From Cupriavidus sp. WGlv3 (GTDB lineage Bacteria > Pseudomonadota > Gammaproteobacteria > Burkholderiales > Burkholderiaceae): 64,000 nt of DNA. A program made the position numbers and the translations under genes. The notes under the pieces were generated by a model, which did not search any database, was not told the DNA's origin, and saw only the letters and a program-made list of their open reading frames with translations. Each line of letters opens with the position of its first letter. Position 1 is the first letter of the stretch. This document shows positions 17,119 to 25,870 of this stretch, in pieces. Location of the stretch: positions 62,001 through 126,000 of the forward strand of contig NZ_JALHRX010000006.1 of assembly GCF_023952475.1 (NCBI RefSeq). Reading direction: 5' to 3'.

Positions 17119-19335
17119 TCAGAAGCGATAGGTGACCGTGCCCACCACCGTGCGGCGCGCGCCGAAGTAGCAGTCGCCGCGCGCGAGGCAGGTGGTCAGG
17201 AACTGCTTGTCGAACAGGTTGTTGGCGTTCAGCGCGACCCGCAGCGGGCCGCGGTCATAGGCGATCATGGCGTCGTACAGCGTCACGCCCCCCACCCGGT
17301 TCTGATCGGTGCCGTCATAGCTGGGCCCGACGTAGCGCAAGCCGCCGCCTGCCACGAAGCCCGGCATCCCGAACAGCTTGAAGCGATAGTTGGCCCACAA
17401 CGATGCCATGTTCGACGGCGTGCTCGCGAGCTTCTTGCCGACCTCGGCCGGGGTGCCGTCGATCACGCGCGCATCCAGGTAGGTGTAGGTCGCGATCAGG
17501 TCGAGCCGGTTCGTCAGCGAAGCCAGTGCCTCCACTTCGATGCCGCGCGTGCGCGCTTCGCCCACCTGCACCGAATCCGGAATGCCGTTGACCACGCCGG
17601 CGGTCTTGCGGTTCTTCTCGCGCATGTCGAATGCGGCGATGGTCAGCGTGGCGTTCTTGCCTGGCGGCTGGTACTTGATGCCCGCCTCCCACTGCGAGCC
17701 GCGCAGCGGCTTGAAGGCCTGGTTGGCCTTGTTGAACCCGGCCAGCCCCTGGAACGACTCCGAGTAGCTGACGTACGGGTTCAGGCCGATGTCCGAGCGG
17801 TACATCAGGCCGGCGCGCTTGGTCAGCTCGCTGTCGTCGCGGCTGGCCGACGGCGTGTTGTCCTGCGCGGCGCGCGACCAGTCATAGCGCAGCCCCAGCA
17901 TCAGCAGCCATTTGTTCCAGGCCAGCTGGTCCTGCACGTACAGGCCGGTTTGCGCCTGCGTCGCGGGATTCAGGGCGCGCGAGCCCGGTAGCGTGAAATT
18001 GCCGTAGACCGGGTTGAACACATCAAGCGGGGCAGCGGTTCCGCCCACCCCGGTGTTGCCGGTGATTTCCGAGTGCTGGTAGTCCACGCCGGTCAGCAGC
18101 GTGTGCTGGACCGGGCCGGTGCGGAAGTTGGTCTGCGCCTGCGTGTCAACGGCAAACGAATTCAGCGTCGGCTGGTTGACGTAGACCGTGCGGCGCAGCA
18201 GCGAATTGCTGCCCGGCACCCAGCCATGGCCGGCACCGTTGAAGCCGGCGGCATAAATGCTGCGGTAGTCGACCGAGCTGTGCGAGTAGCGCAGGTTCTG
18301 CCGCACCGTCACGGTGTCGTTGACCTTGTGCTGGAATTCGTAGCCGACCGACTGCTGCTCCGCGGTGTAGCGGTCAAAGCCTGGTTCGCTGATGAACAGA
18401 TGGTCTGGAATCTGCCCGCCCGGGTTCGGGGTCAGCGTGCCGCGCCACGGGAAGAAACCGACCGAAGTCCCGCTCACGTCGCGCTGGAAGTTGGCCAGCA
18501 GCGTCAGCGAGGTGTCCTGGGTCGGCCGCCAGGTCAGCGACGGCGCGATCAGGTAGCGGTTGTCCTGCACGTAATCCACCTGCGTGTCGCTGTCGCGCGC
18601 CAGCGCCACCAGTCGGTACAGCCACTTGCCGTCCGCATCGAGCGGGCCGGTCACGTCCGCCTGCACCTGCTTGCGGTTGTAGTTGCCGAACTGTACCCCG
18701 ATCTCGCGCGCCGCTTCCGCTTGCGGACGCTTGCTGACCAGGTTGAGGATGCCGCCGACCGCGCCCTGCCCGAACAGCATCGACGACGGCCCGCGCAGCA
18801 CATCGATGCGCTCGAGTGCGTAAACATCGGGACGCACGTTGTTGTAGAAGCCGACCTGGTTCAGCAAGCCATCGCGATACTGCGTGAAGTCCGTGCCTCG
18901 GAACTTGCCCCAATCACCACGCGCGTCATTGCCGTACGGTCCGGCGTAGACACCGGCGCTATAGCCGATGGCCTGCTGCACGGTCTGCGCGCCCTGCGCC
19001 TCCATGCGGTCGCGCGTGATGACGGTGATCGACTGGGGCGTCTCCATCACCGGCGTGTCGGTCTTGGTGGCGGTGGCGCTGCGTTTCGCCACAAAGCCAT
19101 GGACCGGGCCAGTGGCGGTTTCATCGTCGTTGCTGGCGCGCACCGTGACGGCCGGCAATTCCGCCGCGGCTGCGGCCGCCGGCGCGGCAGGCACAGGGCT
19201 CTCGCCGGCCTGCGCAAACACGCCGCCTGCCTGCAGGCTCAGCACGAAGGTGGTAAGGGAAAGACGGCAGGGGGTGACAAGCGCGGAGCGGGCAAAGCAC
19301 GGCTTTGCCCGACGGTTCGGGTGCAGAGGCATCAC
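17119..19335 (-). CDS. TonB-dependent siderophore receptor
   Basis: A 738-residue outer-membrane receptor for a ferric siderophore, of the FhuA/FoxA/FptA type. After a Sec signal peptide (cleavage near VFAQA), residues about 75-215 form the plug, with MetPQSITVITRD-type sequence (METPQSITVITRDRM) and YGNDARGDWGKFRG. A 22-stranded barrel follows, ending in a C-terminal Phe (VTYRF) as needed for BAM. It has no signalling extension long enough to imply an anti-sigma partner. The ligand cannot be predicted. An AT-rich upstream area contains only a weak Fur-like sequence. A second in-frame ATG one codon later is possible. Confidence 0.92.
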   Translation of the reverse strand: MMPLHPNRRAKPCFARSALVTPCRLSLTTFVLSLQAGGVFAQAGESPVPAAPAAAAAAELPAVTVRASNDDETATGPVHGFVAKRSATATKTDTPVMETPQSITVITRDRMEAQGAQTVQQAIGYSAGVYAGPYGNDARGDWGKFRGTDFTQYRDGLLNQVGFYNNVRPDVYALERIDVLRGPSSMLFGQGAVGGILNLVSKRPQAEAAREIGVQFGNYNRKQVQADVTGPLDADGKWLYRLVALARDSDTQVDYVQDNRYLIAPSLTWRPTQDTSLTLLANFQRDVSGTSVGFFPWRGTLTPNPGGQIPDHLFISEPGFDRYTAEQQSVGYEFQHKVNDTVTVRQNLRYSHSSVDYRSIYAAGFNGAGHGWVPGSNSLLRRTVYVNQPTLNSFAVDTQAQTNFRTGPVQHTLLTGVDYQHSEITGNTGVGGTAAPLDVFNPVYGNFTLPGSRALNPATQAQTGLYVQDQLAWNKWLLMLGLRYDWSRAAQDNTPSASRDDSELTKRAGLMYRSDIGLNPYVSYSESFQGLAGFNKANQAFKPLRGSQWEAGIKYQPPGKNATLTIAAFDMREKNRKTAGVVNGIPDSVQVGEARTRGIEVEALASLTNRLDLIATYTYLDARVIDGTPAEVGKKLASTPSNMASLWANYRFKLFGMPGFVAGGGLRYVGPSYDGTDQNRVGGVTLYDAMIAYDRGPLRVALNANNLFDKQFLTTCLARGDCYFGARRTVVGTVTYRF

Positions 19336-19537
19336 TCAGGGGTCAAAGTGTGGCGGAGCCGCCGAAGCGGCATCACAATTGGAAAATTCTGATTACGAAT
19401 AGGAATGATTCGTTATTACGGCAGAATTGTAACCTGAATGTGTCAGAGGCGAGACATATGGTGCGGACTTTTCGTGGGTCTTCGGTGCTGGCGTGACCGA
19501 TTTTCCGCTTTGTGCGATGTCGCCCACGATTTTTTCG

Positions 19538-19581
19538 CTGTAGCATAAAAATATTGCCTACCTTATTTTCTGCTGCTACAG
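19538..19581. promoter_or_regulatory. inverted repeat upstream of brnT, putative BrnA operator
   Basis: CTGTAGCA (19538-19545) and TGCTACAG (19574-19581) are a perfect 8-bp inverted repeat with arm centres 36 bases apart, ending 9 bases before the brnT ATG. The spacer is AT-rich and probably holds the promoter. BrnA-type antitoxins are known to repress their own operon, so this is the natural operator candidate. Confidence 0.5.
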
Positions 19582-19590
19582 TAAATCCGA

Positions 19591-19860
19591 ATGGAAATCG
19601 AGTTTGACTTGGCAAAGGACGCCATCAACCAACGTCATCACGGGTTGTCCCTGGCCGCTGCAGGGTTGATGGATTTCAATAACGCCCTCCTGAAAATCGA
19701 TGACCGCAAGCCGTACGGCGAAACCCGTTACATCGCTTATGGACCGATTGGTGCGCGCCTGTATTGCCTGGTATTCACAATGCGTGGCGACGTACTCAGG
19801 GCAATCAGCCTGCGTAAAGCCAATTCAAGAGAGCTGCGAGACTATGAACAGGAAACCTGA
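19591..19860 (+). CDS. brnT: BrnT-family toxin (type II toxin-antitoxin)
   Basis: An 89-residue protein of the BrnT family, RelE-fold ribonucleases that stop translation. It shows the family frame: an N-terminal EFDLAKDAINQRHHGLSL, then YGETRYIAYGPIGARLYCLVFTMRGDVLRAISLRKANSRELRDYE near the C-terminus, with the Arg and Glu residues usual for the active region. It overlaps the antitoxin start by 17 bases, a common toxin-first order in brnTA. The region around the start (19340-19600) is notably AT-richer than its neighbours, compatible with horizontal acquisition. No clear ribosome binding site is seen. Confidence 0.9.
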   Translation: MEIEFDLAKDAINQRHHGLSLAAAGLMDFNNALLKIDDRKPYGETRYIAYGPIGARLYCLVFTMRGDVLRAISLRKANSRELRDYEQET

Positions 19861-20182
19861 CCTCATCCGCCCCACCCCGGCAGAGGACGCCGCCATCGCG
19901 CGCGGCATTGAGCAAGACCCCGATGCGGCGTCAGTGCCGACAGAGCAGTTCAGGAAGATGCGCCCGGCACGGGAGCTGCTCGGCGACGATAAGACCGATG
20001 CACTGGCGAAACGTCGCGGAAGGCCGGCCAAACCGGTCGGCGAGCGCAAGGTCAATCAGACGCTACGCATCGATCCCGACGTGCTGGCGGCCTACAAGGC
20101 AACCGGCAGCGGCTGGCAAACGCTGATGAATGAGGCGCTGCGCGACTATGCGGCAGCGCGCCGGATGCTGCCCCGGCGCTAG
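19844..20182 (+). CDS. brnA: BrnA-family antitoxin
   Basis: The partner of the preceding toxin, 112 residues. The N-terminal part (about 1-65) is polar and likely wraps the toxin. The C-terminal part has the RGRPAKPVGERKVNQTLRI segment followed by DPDVLAAYKATGSGWQTLMNEALRDY, the ribbon-helix-helix dimer seen in BrnA. It should neutralise BrnT and, as a complex, repress the promoter. The ATG at 19844 lies inside the toxin gene, so the two are translationally coupled. Confidence 0.9.
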   Translation: MNRKPDLIRPTPAEDAAIARGIEQDPDAASVPTEQFRKMRPARELLGDDKTDALAKRRGRPAKPVGERKVNQTLRIDPDVLAAYKATGSGWQTLMNEALRDYAAARRMLPRR

Positions 20183-20196
20183 GCCGGACCATCCCT

Positions 20197-20745
20197 TCAT
20201 TCGCCCTGCAAACGGCCAAGGAACCGCCTGCCTGCCTCGATCACCGCGCTGTCCGGCTGCATCTGATAGCGCACGATCATGCCCTCGATGCACAACATCG
20301 CCTCCGCAGCCACCGCCTGTGGCTCGCGCAGTCCCAGGCGCGCGGCGATATCAGCGACGAAGGCCTGCAGGTCGGCCTTGTGGGCCGCGGCCTGCTGGTG
20401 CGCCTGCACGTCGCCGCCCGCCTCGGCCACCACGTTGATGAAGGCGCAGCCGCGGAAGTCGCGGGCGAACCAGTCGGCCAGGGTGTCGGCAATCACGTCA
20501 AGGCGAGGCCGCTCGGTGAGGCGGGCTTCCACGTCCTGGCGGAACCACGCCATCCACTCGTCATGCCGGCGCGCCAGGAACGCCGCGATCAGCGCATTCT
20601 TGGAGGCGAAATGCCGGTAGAGCGACATCTTGGCGACGCCGGATTCGGCAATGATCCGGTCGATGCCGGTGGCGCGGTAACCCTCCTGGTAGAACAGGCG
20701 GGCAGCGGTGTCGAGGATGCGGTCGCGGGCGGAAGGCGTTGCCAT
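20197..20745 (-). CDS. TetR-family regulator
   Basis: A 182-residue repressor. The N-terminal helix-turn-helix is canonical (ARDRILDTAARLFYQEGYRATGIDRII, then SGVAKMSLYRHFASKNAL). The C-terminal ligand domain has FRGCAFINVVAEAGG, typical of the YcdC/AcrR-like subgroup that often controls oxidoreductases. A perfect palindrome AGACAGACCTGTCT lies 84 bases upstream of the start. The same palindrome occurs before the NTF2-like gene at 25226-25705, giving a readable two-locus regulon. The reading frame has an upstream TTG, but the ATG at 20745 is preferred. Confidence 0.9.
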   Translation of the reverse strand: MATPSARDRILDTAARLFYQEGYRATGIDRIIAESGVAKMSLYRHFASKNALIAAFLARRHDEWMAWFRQDVEARLTERPRLDVIADTLADWFARDFRGCAFINVVAEAGGDVQAHQQAAAHKADLQAFVADIAARLGLREPQAVAAEAMLCIEGMIVRYQMQPDSAVIEAGRRFLGRLQGE

Positions 20746-20829
20746 GTGGTGCAAGCTGAGTAGCGAGGACAGGAGAACGCCCGGGGCTGCGTGAAGCGCC
20801 GCCCCGGGCCTGTGCTTCGATACTATGAC

Positions 20830-20843
20830 AGACAGACCTGTCT
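20830..20843. promoter_or_regulatory. TetR-type operator upstream of tetR gene
   Basis: AGACAGACCTGTCT is a perfect 6-2-6 palindrome between the flavoprotein stop (20860) and the TetR start (20745). Position and symmetry fit autoregulation by the adjacent TetR protein. Copies with the same arms occur at 25754-25767 and 25778-25791. Confidence 0.65.
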
Positions 20844-20859
20844 AGCAATCGCCGCGCGA

Positions 20860-22260
20860 TCAGCCTTCCAGCCTGGCGGCGGCATCGCGCAGCGCCGTGC
20901 GCAGGCCTTCTTCCACCACCGGGTGGTAGAACGGCATCGTCAGCATCTGCGCGATGGTCAGGCCCTGCTGGTACGACCAGGCCAGCAGGTGGGCGATATT
21001 CTCCGCGCGCGGGCCGGTCCATTCGGCGCCCAGGAAGCGGCCCGTGGTCTTGTCGGCATAGACGTGCATCAGCCCCCGGTTTTTCAGCATGACGCGGCTG
21101 CGGCCCTGGTCTTCGAAGCTGACCTCACCAGTGACGAAGCTGTCCTCCCCGCGCGCTGCCAGCTCGGCGTAGCGTTGGCCGACCATCGCGATCTGCGGGT
21201 CCGTGAACACGACCGCGATCGGCGCGCGGCGCGCCAGCGGCTTCACCTGCGGATAGCTGGCGGCGTTCTCGCCGGCGGCCTTGCCCTCGTCTGCAGCCTC
21301 ATGCAGCAGCGGCAGGATGTTGTTGGCATCGCCGGCGATAAAGACTGGCGCGTTGCCGCACTGGAGCGTGTGCGCGTCGAACAGCGGCACGCCGCGCGCA
21401 TCCAGCGCCAGGCCGGTGTTCTCCAGGGCCAGGCCGCGCACATTGGGGGCGCGTCCGGTGGCTGCCAGCGCGTAGTCGAAGCGCTCGGTCACGCTGCGGC
21501 CTTCGCGGTCGAGGTAGGTCACCACCACCTGGTCGCCATCGCGGCCCATGTCGGTCACCTGCGCGTCGGGATCGAGATAGAACTCCTGGTTGAAGGTGCG
21601 CGCCGCATCGGCGCGGATCACCGGGTCGGTCAGCGGCCCGAGCGAGCCGCTGACGCCGAACACGCGCACCCGCACGCCCAGCCGCGACAGCGCCTGGCCC
21701 AGTTCCAGCCCGATCACGCCGGGACCGAACACCACCACGCTGCCGGGCAGGTCCTGCCACGAGAACACATCGTCATTGACGATCAGGCGGTCGCCGAACA
21801 CCTTGAACGGCGCCGGCAGCACCGGCGTGGAACCGGTGGCGATGACCACGCGGCTGGCGCGCACGGTGGTGTGCCCGTCCACTTCGAGCGTGGTGGTGTC
21901 GATAAAGCGGGCATAGCCGCGAATGCGGTCGGCCGGCGCAATATTCTCCACGCCGCGCACCACGAAGCCGACAAAGCGGTCGCGCTCGCTGCGCACGCGC
22001 GCCATCACCTCGCGGCCATCGATGCGGACCTCGCCGTCGACATGCACGCCGAACGGCGCGGTGTGGCGCAGTTCATGCGCGGCCTCGGCGGCGGCGATCA
22101 GCAGCTTGGAGGGCATGCAGCCCACGCGGGCACAGGTGGTGCCGTAAGGGCCGCCTTCGATGATCACGGCGCGCTTGCCCGCCGCAATCGCGGCGCGGTA
22201 GGCGGCAAGGCCGGCGGTGCCTGCGCCGATCACGGCGACGTCGGTCTGGATGGTGGTCAT
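20860..22260 (-). CDS. dihydrolipoamide dehydrogenase-like flavoprotein
   Basis: A 466-residue class I pyridine-nucleotide disulfide oxidoreductase. The FAD motif GAGTAG is at residues 12-17. The redox disulfide is Cys43-x4-Cys48 (TTCARVGCMPSK), the NAD motif is FGPGVIGLELGQAL, and the C-terminal His-Pro/Glu pair is in FYHPVVEEGL. Stand-alone copies like this, not next to 2-oxoacid dehydrogenase genes, are often linked to peroxide or disulfide metabolism. Here the gene follows the peroxiredoxin-glutaredoxin gene on the same strand after 154 bases. ATG at 22260 places the FAD motif correctly; an upstream in-frame start exists but adds unconserved sequence. Confidence 0.9.
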   Translation of the reverse strand: MTTIQTDVAVIGAGTAGLAAYRAAIAAGKRAVIIEGGPYGTTCARVGCMPSKLLIAAAEAAHELRHTAPFGVHVDGEVRIDGREVMARVRSERDRFVGFVVRGVENIAPADRIRGYARFIDTTTLEVDGHTTVRASRVVIATGSTPVLPAPFKVFGDRLIVNDDVFSWQDLPGSVVVFGPGVIGLELGQALSRLGVRVRVFGVSGSLGPLTDPVIRADAARTFNQEFYLDPDAQVTDMGRDGDQVVVTYLDREGRSVTERFDYALAATGRAPNVRGLALENTGLALDARGVPLFDAHTLQCGNAPVFIAGDANNILPLLHEAADEGKAAGENAASYPQVKPLARRAPIAVVFTDPQIAMVGQRYAELAARGEDSFVTGEVSFEDQGRSRVMLKNRGLMHVYADKTTGRFLGAEWTGPRAENIAHLLAWSYQQGLTIAQMLTMPFYHPVVEEGLRTALRDAAARLEG

Positions 22261-22414
22261 GGCGGTGGTTCCTTTGTGTTCTGAAGCGTCAGGCTGGGTC
22301 AATCAGCGGGCTGGATGGCGCTGCCCGGCGCGGATCGGGCAAGGCGGCGCCATCGGGTCCGGCGACTGCCGGCCCCGTGGATCGGGGCAGGAATGGGAAT
22401 CAGCTGATTGCGGC

Positions 22415-23146
22415 TCAGGCGGCCAGGTACTGCTGCAGCGCTTCGGCGCCGCCGATCAGCTTGCCGTTGATAAAGACCTGCGGTGCGGTCATCTCGCCCG
22501 ACACGGCGCCCAGCACCTTGCCGCGCACCTTGTTGTCGAGCGGCACGTCGATGTAGTCGAAGCCGTTGTCGTCGAGCAGCTGCTTGGCCTTGGCGCAGAA
22601 CGAGCAACCGACCTTGGAGAACACCACCACCTGGTCAGGCTTGCGCGCGCCGGGGGCGATGTGGGCCAGCATGGTGTCGGCATCGGACACCTTGAACGGG
22701 TCGCCCGGCTCTTCCGGCTCGATGAACATCTTCTGCACCACGCCGTCCTTGACCAGCATCGCATAGCGCCAGCTGCGCTTGCCGAAGCCCAGGTCGGCCT
22801 TGTCCACCAGCATGCCCATGCCTTCGGTGAATTCACCGTTGCCGTCCGGGATCATCGTGATGTTTGCGGATTCCTGGTCCTTGGCCCACTCGTTCATCAC
22901 GAAGGTGTCGTTCACCGACACGCACAGGATGTCATCGACACCATGCCTGGCGAAGACCGGGGCCAGTTCGTTGTAGCGCGGCAGATGGGTCGACGAACAG
23001 GTCGGGGTAAAGGCGCCCGGCAGCGAGAACACCACCACGGTCTTGCCGTCGAACAGCTCGGCGGTGGTGACGGTCTTCCACTCATTGTCTTCACGCACAC
23101 GGAAAGCGACATTGGGAACGCGTTGGCCTTCGCGGGATTGCAGCAT
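22415..23146 (-). CDS. peroxiredoxin-glutaredoxin fusion (PGdx)
   Basis: A 243-residue hybrid peroxidase that reduces H2O2 and alkyl peroxides with glutathione. The N-terminal Prx5 domain (about 1-160) has the peroxidatic Cys50 in [14 protein letters not shown]. The C-terminal glutaredoxin (about 170-243) has the CSFC active site (Cys181/Cys184) and the cis-Pro [14 protein letters not shown]. Such fusions in Haemophilus, Neisseria and Burkholderiaceae are usually OxyR-controlled. The ATG has a strong ribosome binding site (AGGAG). It probably shares a transcript with the downstream flavoprotein gene. Confidence 0.96.
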   Translation of the reverse strand: MLQSREGQRVPNVAFRVREDNEWKTVTTAELFDGKTVVVFSLPGAFTPTCSSTHLPRYNELAPVFARHGVDDILCVSVNDTFVMNEWAKDQESANITMIPDGNGEFTEGMGMLVDKADLGFGKRSWRYAMLVKDGVVQKMFIEPEEPGDPFKVSDADTMLAHIAPGARKPDQVVVFSKVGCSFCAKAKQLLDDNGFDYIDVPLDNKVRGKVLGAVSGEMTAPQVFINGKLIGGAEALQQYLAA

Positions 23147-23400
23147 CAGTTCACTCCTGGTTCGGGATTCGGGTTGATTCGGCTGCGGGTTGCAGCGAAG
23201 GCCCTATTCTGTAGACCGGGAAGTGATTTGTACAATTCATCATCTCAAAGGCGATGATTACCGAAAACTATGAACGGGACATAGGCACTGCCTATCGGTC
23301 CGGCAGCTGTCCCACCCGCGCGGACGAAAAAGCATTTTTTTCGAGAAAACCCCGGGGAGTGCCCTATCATGCGGCATCTGCTCCGACTCCCTTCTTCGCA

Positions 23401-25173
23401 ATGACCCGACCTTGCCGCCTGCCGTACCGCCATCGGTGGGCACCCCTGCTCGCGCTGTCGCTCGCGCTGGCCCTTCCCACGTACGCCCAGACGCTGAAAA
23501 AGCCGGCGCTGGAAGCACTGGCCGGCAATAGCCCGGCTGCGGCCAAGGCGGGCCAGGCCGACCTCCCGGCCTTCATGGCGGCGGCGGCCAAGGCCGAGCC
23601 GATGGTCGCGCCCGCGGTGGCGGCGTGGCAGTCGAAGGCGCCGCTGTCGGGCGACAACCTGGTCAATGTCGCCCGGCTGCTCGGGGTCTACAACCGGCTG
23701 CGCAACGAGGCCGCGGCCATCGACGTGCTCGGCAGGATGGTGGCGCTGCGCACCGTGCGCGAGGAAAAGATCGCGCAGCACGAGAATCCCGCCATCATCG
23801 AGTTCGGCAAGATGATCGAGGGCATGGCGCGCGAGTTCGGGCTGGCCTATCGCAATGTCGACAACCGCGTGTTCGAGGTGACCCTGCCCGGCGGCGGCAA
23901 GGACACCTTTGGCATCCTGACCCACGCCGACGTGGTGCCGGCGGTGGCCGAGGAATGGGTGCTGGACGACGGCACCAAACTTGACCCGTTCCGGATGACG
24001 CGCATCGGCGACCTGCTCTACGGGCGCGGCACCATCGACGACAAAGGCTCGATCGCCGCGGTGCTGTACGCGATGAAGACCGTCAAGGAAAGCGGCGTGC
24101 CGCTCGAGCGCAGCATCCGGCTGATGATCGAGACCACCGAGGAAACCGGGGGCGACGGCATGAAGTACTACCGCCAGCACACCACGCTGCCCGAATACAA
24201 CGTCGTGCTCGACAGCAAGTATCCGGCCGTGGTGGCCGAGAAAGGCGCGGGCACGCTGACCGTCTCGTTCGGCATCAAGGCGGCCGACGACAAGCGCGTG
24301 CCCAGCCAGGCCGACAGCAAGGGCCCGGCGATTGTCGCGATGCGCGGCGCGGCCTCGGCCAACGCCATTCCCGAAACCGCGACCGCACGCATCGCCGGCG
24401 GCGATCCCGCCGCGGTGGCCACCGCGCTGGAACAGGCGCGCGCCGAGTTCGTGCGCCGCTACACGCCGCGCGGCAAGTTCTCGATCGACGTCAAGCGCGC
24501 CGGCAACGATGTCGAGGTCAAGGTCACCGGCGCCTCGGCACACGGCTCGCGGCCCGAAGAAGGCGTGAACCCGCTGCCGCGGCTGGCGCTGTTCCTGCAG
24601 GCCAGCGGCGTGCGCTTCGCCGAAAACCACTACCTGAACGCGGTCCGCTACCTGAACGACCTGTATGGCCTGGACTACCTGGGCAACCGCATGGACGTGG
24701 CCTACCGCGATCCGTTCATGGGCCCGCTGACCATGTCGCCCACGCTGGTGCGCGAGCGCGGCGAATACGTCGATGTGGTCACCAACGTGCGCATGCCGCG
24801 CGGACGCACGCCGGACGAGCTGGGCGGCAAGATCACCAAGCGCATCTTCGGCTGGGCCGCCACCCATGGGCCGGTCGAGATCAAGTACGACCAGGGCAAC
24901 TGGATGGCGCGCGATCCGAAGGGCGCCTGGCTGTCGACGCTGCTGAACATCTTCGGCGATACCACCGGTCTGGAAGCCAAGCCGGTCGCCACCGCCGGCA
25001 GCACCACTGCCAAGCTGATGCCCAACGCCATCAACTTCGGGCCGGCCATGCCGGGCAAGAAGTACACCGCACACAACGCGCGCGAGTACAAGGAAGTGGC
25101 CGACCTCAATCTCGATATGCAGATGTTCACCGAGATGCTGGTGCGGATCGGCAACCTGGACAAGATGCAGTAA
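23401..25173 (+). CDS. secreted M20 dipeptidase (PepV-like)
   Basis: A 590-residue zinc metallopeptidase predicted to cleave dipeptides. A Sec signal peptide ends near PTYAQ. Metal-site motifs are in order: ILTHADVVP, GRGTIDDKGSIAAV, ETTEETGGDG and, in the lid, TGASAHGSRPEEG. The length fits the PepV-like group, longer than ArgE-type M20 enzymes. The frame is open another 49 codons upstream, but the ATG at 23401 gives a clean signal peptide. It converges with the NTF2-like gene. Confidence 0.88.
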   Translation: MTRPCRLPYRHRWAPLLALSLALALPTYAQTLKKPALEALAGNSPAAAKAGQADLPAFMAAAAKAEPMVAPAVAAWQSKAPLSGDNLVNVARLLGVYNRLRNEAAAIDVLGRMVALRTVREEKIAQHENPAIIEFGKMIEGMAREFGLAYRNVDNRVFEVTLPGGGKDTFGILTHADVVPAVAEEWVLDDGTKLDPFRMTRIGDLLYGRGTIDDKGSIAAVLYAMKTVKESGVPLERSIRLMIETTEETGGDGMKYYRQHTTLPEYNVVLDSKYPAVVAEKGAGTLTVSFGIKAADDKRVPSQADSKGPAIVAMRGAASANAIPETATARIAGGDPAAVATALEQARAEFVRRYTPRGKFSIDVKRAGNDVEVKVTGASAHGSRPEEGVNPLPRLALFLQASGVRFAENHYLNAVRYLNDLYGLDYLGNRMDVAYRDPFMGPLTMSPTLVRERGEYVDVVTNVRMPRGRTPDELGGKITKRIFGWAATHGPVEIKYDQGNWMARDPKGAWLSTLLNIFGDTTGLEAKPVATAGSTTAKLMPNAINFGPAMPGKKYTAHNAREYKEVADLNLDMQMFTEMLVRIGNLDKMQ

Positions 25174-25192
25174 GCCGGCCACTTGTTTTTGC

Positions 25193-25216
25193 CCTGCTCC
25201 CGCGCGCGGGAGCAGG
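25193..25216. other. 24-base perfect palindrome between convergent genes
   Basis: The arms CCTGCTCCC and GGGAGCAGG surround GCGCGC. It lies in the 52-base gap between the dipeptidase and the NTF2-like gene, where a bidirectional terminator is expected. A T-run precedes the stem on the plus strand and none follows on either strand, so it is not a textbook intrinsic terminator. Confidence 0.45.
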
Positions 25217-25225
25217 ACAAACCCA

Positions 25226-25705
25226 TTACAACCCCAGCTCGCTCAAGCCCGGATGCCCGTCCGGGCGCCGGCCCAGCGGCCAGTGGAACTTGCGCTCAGC
25301 CGCCTGGATCGGCGCATCGTTGATGCAGGCAAAGCGCTTGCGCATCAGCCCCGCCTCATCGAATTCCCAGTTCTCGTTGCCGTATGACCGGTACCAGTTG
25401 CCGGAATCGTCGTGCCATTCATAGGCAAAGCGCACGGCGATGCGGTTCTGCTCGTGCACCCATAGTTCCTTGATCAGGCGGTAATCCAGTTCCTTCTGCC
25501 ATTTGCGCTGCAGGAACGCGACGATATCGGCACGGCCGTTGACGAACTCGGCGCGGTTGCGCCACGCGCTGTCGACGGTATAGGCCAGCGCCACGCGTTC
25601 CGGGTCGCGGCTGTTCCAGCCATCCTCGGCGGCGCGGACCTTGGCGATGGCGGTTTCGTGGGTAAAGGGAGGCAGCGGCGGACGGGTTTCAACGGGTGAG
25701 GACAT
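25226..25705 (-). CDS. NTF2-like/DUF1348 family protein
   Basis: A 159-residue cytoplasmic protein of the DUF1348 (SnoaL/NTF2-like) family. It has the typical frame: [75 protein letters not shown]. Its biochemical role is unknown. Two copies of the AGACAG-N2-CTGTCT palindrome lie upstream (one perfect, one with a mismatch), the same as in the promoter of the TetR gene at 20197. It is therefore probably repressed by that TetR. A GGAGC ribosome binding site supports ATG at 25705. Confidence 0.85.
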   Translation of the reverse strand: MSSPVETRPPLPPFTHETAIAKVRAAEDGWNSRDPERVALAYTVDSAWRNRAEFVNGRADIVAFLQRKWQKELDYRLIKELWVHEQNRIAVRFAYEWHDDSGNWYRSYGNENWEFDEAGLMRKRFACINDAPIQAAERKFHWPLGRRPDGHPGLSELGL

Positions 25706-25753
25706 GGAAGCTCCATTTAGGGACAGCATTGAACCGAGAAGAACTACGCAGTG

Positions 25754-25767
25754 ATACAGGTCTGTCT
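25754..25767. promoter_or_regulatory. TetR-type operator, imperfect copy
   Basis: ATACAGGTCTGTCT matches the palindrome AGACAG-N2-CTGTCT with one mismatch in the left arm. It is one of two tandem copies, centres 24 bases apart, upstream of the NTF2-like gene. Confidence 0.5.
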
Positions 25768-25777
25768 CATTATTTGT

Positions 25778-25791
25778 AGACAGATCTGTCT
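25778..25791. promoter_or_regulatory. TetR-type operator, perfect copy
   Basis: AGACAGATCTGTCT is a perfect palindrome with the same arms as 20830-20843. It lies about 75 bases before the NTF2-like start and also about 80 bases before the oxygenase start on the other strand, so it could affect both. Confidence 0.6.
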
Positions 25792-25870
25792 TGTCAAGGC
25801 AGGATGGCGAGAGAATTTGAAAGCAAGACGCGGAGTGCGCCGCGCACCGGCTCGCCCTAAAGTTGGCACC

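Noticed and set aside
19395..19420. Possible Fur box upstream of the siderophore receptor
   Set aside because: Only about half of the 7-1-7 positions match around GAATGATTC; too weak to call as a site.
22398..22409. Palindrome AATCAGCTGATT after the peroxiredoxin-glutaredoxin gene
   Set aside because: Short, no T-run and no matching copy seen; may be chance.
23210..23260. OxyR-like sequence upstream of the peroxiredoxin-glutaredoxin gene
   Set aside because: CTATTCTGTAGA and ATCATC/GATGAT elements do not fit the spaced ATAG/CTAT pattern well enough.
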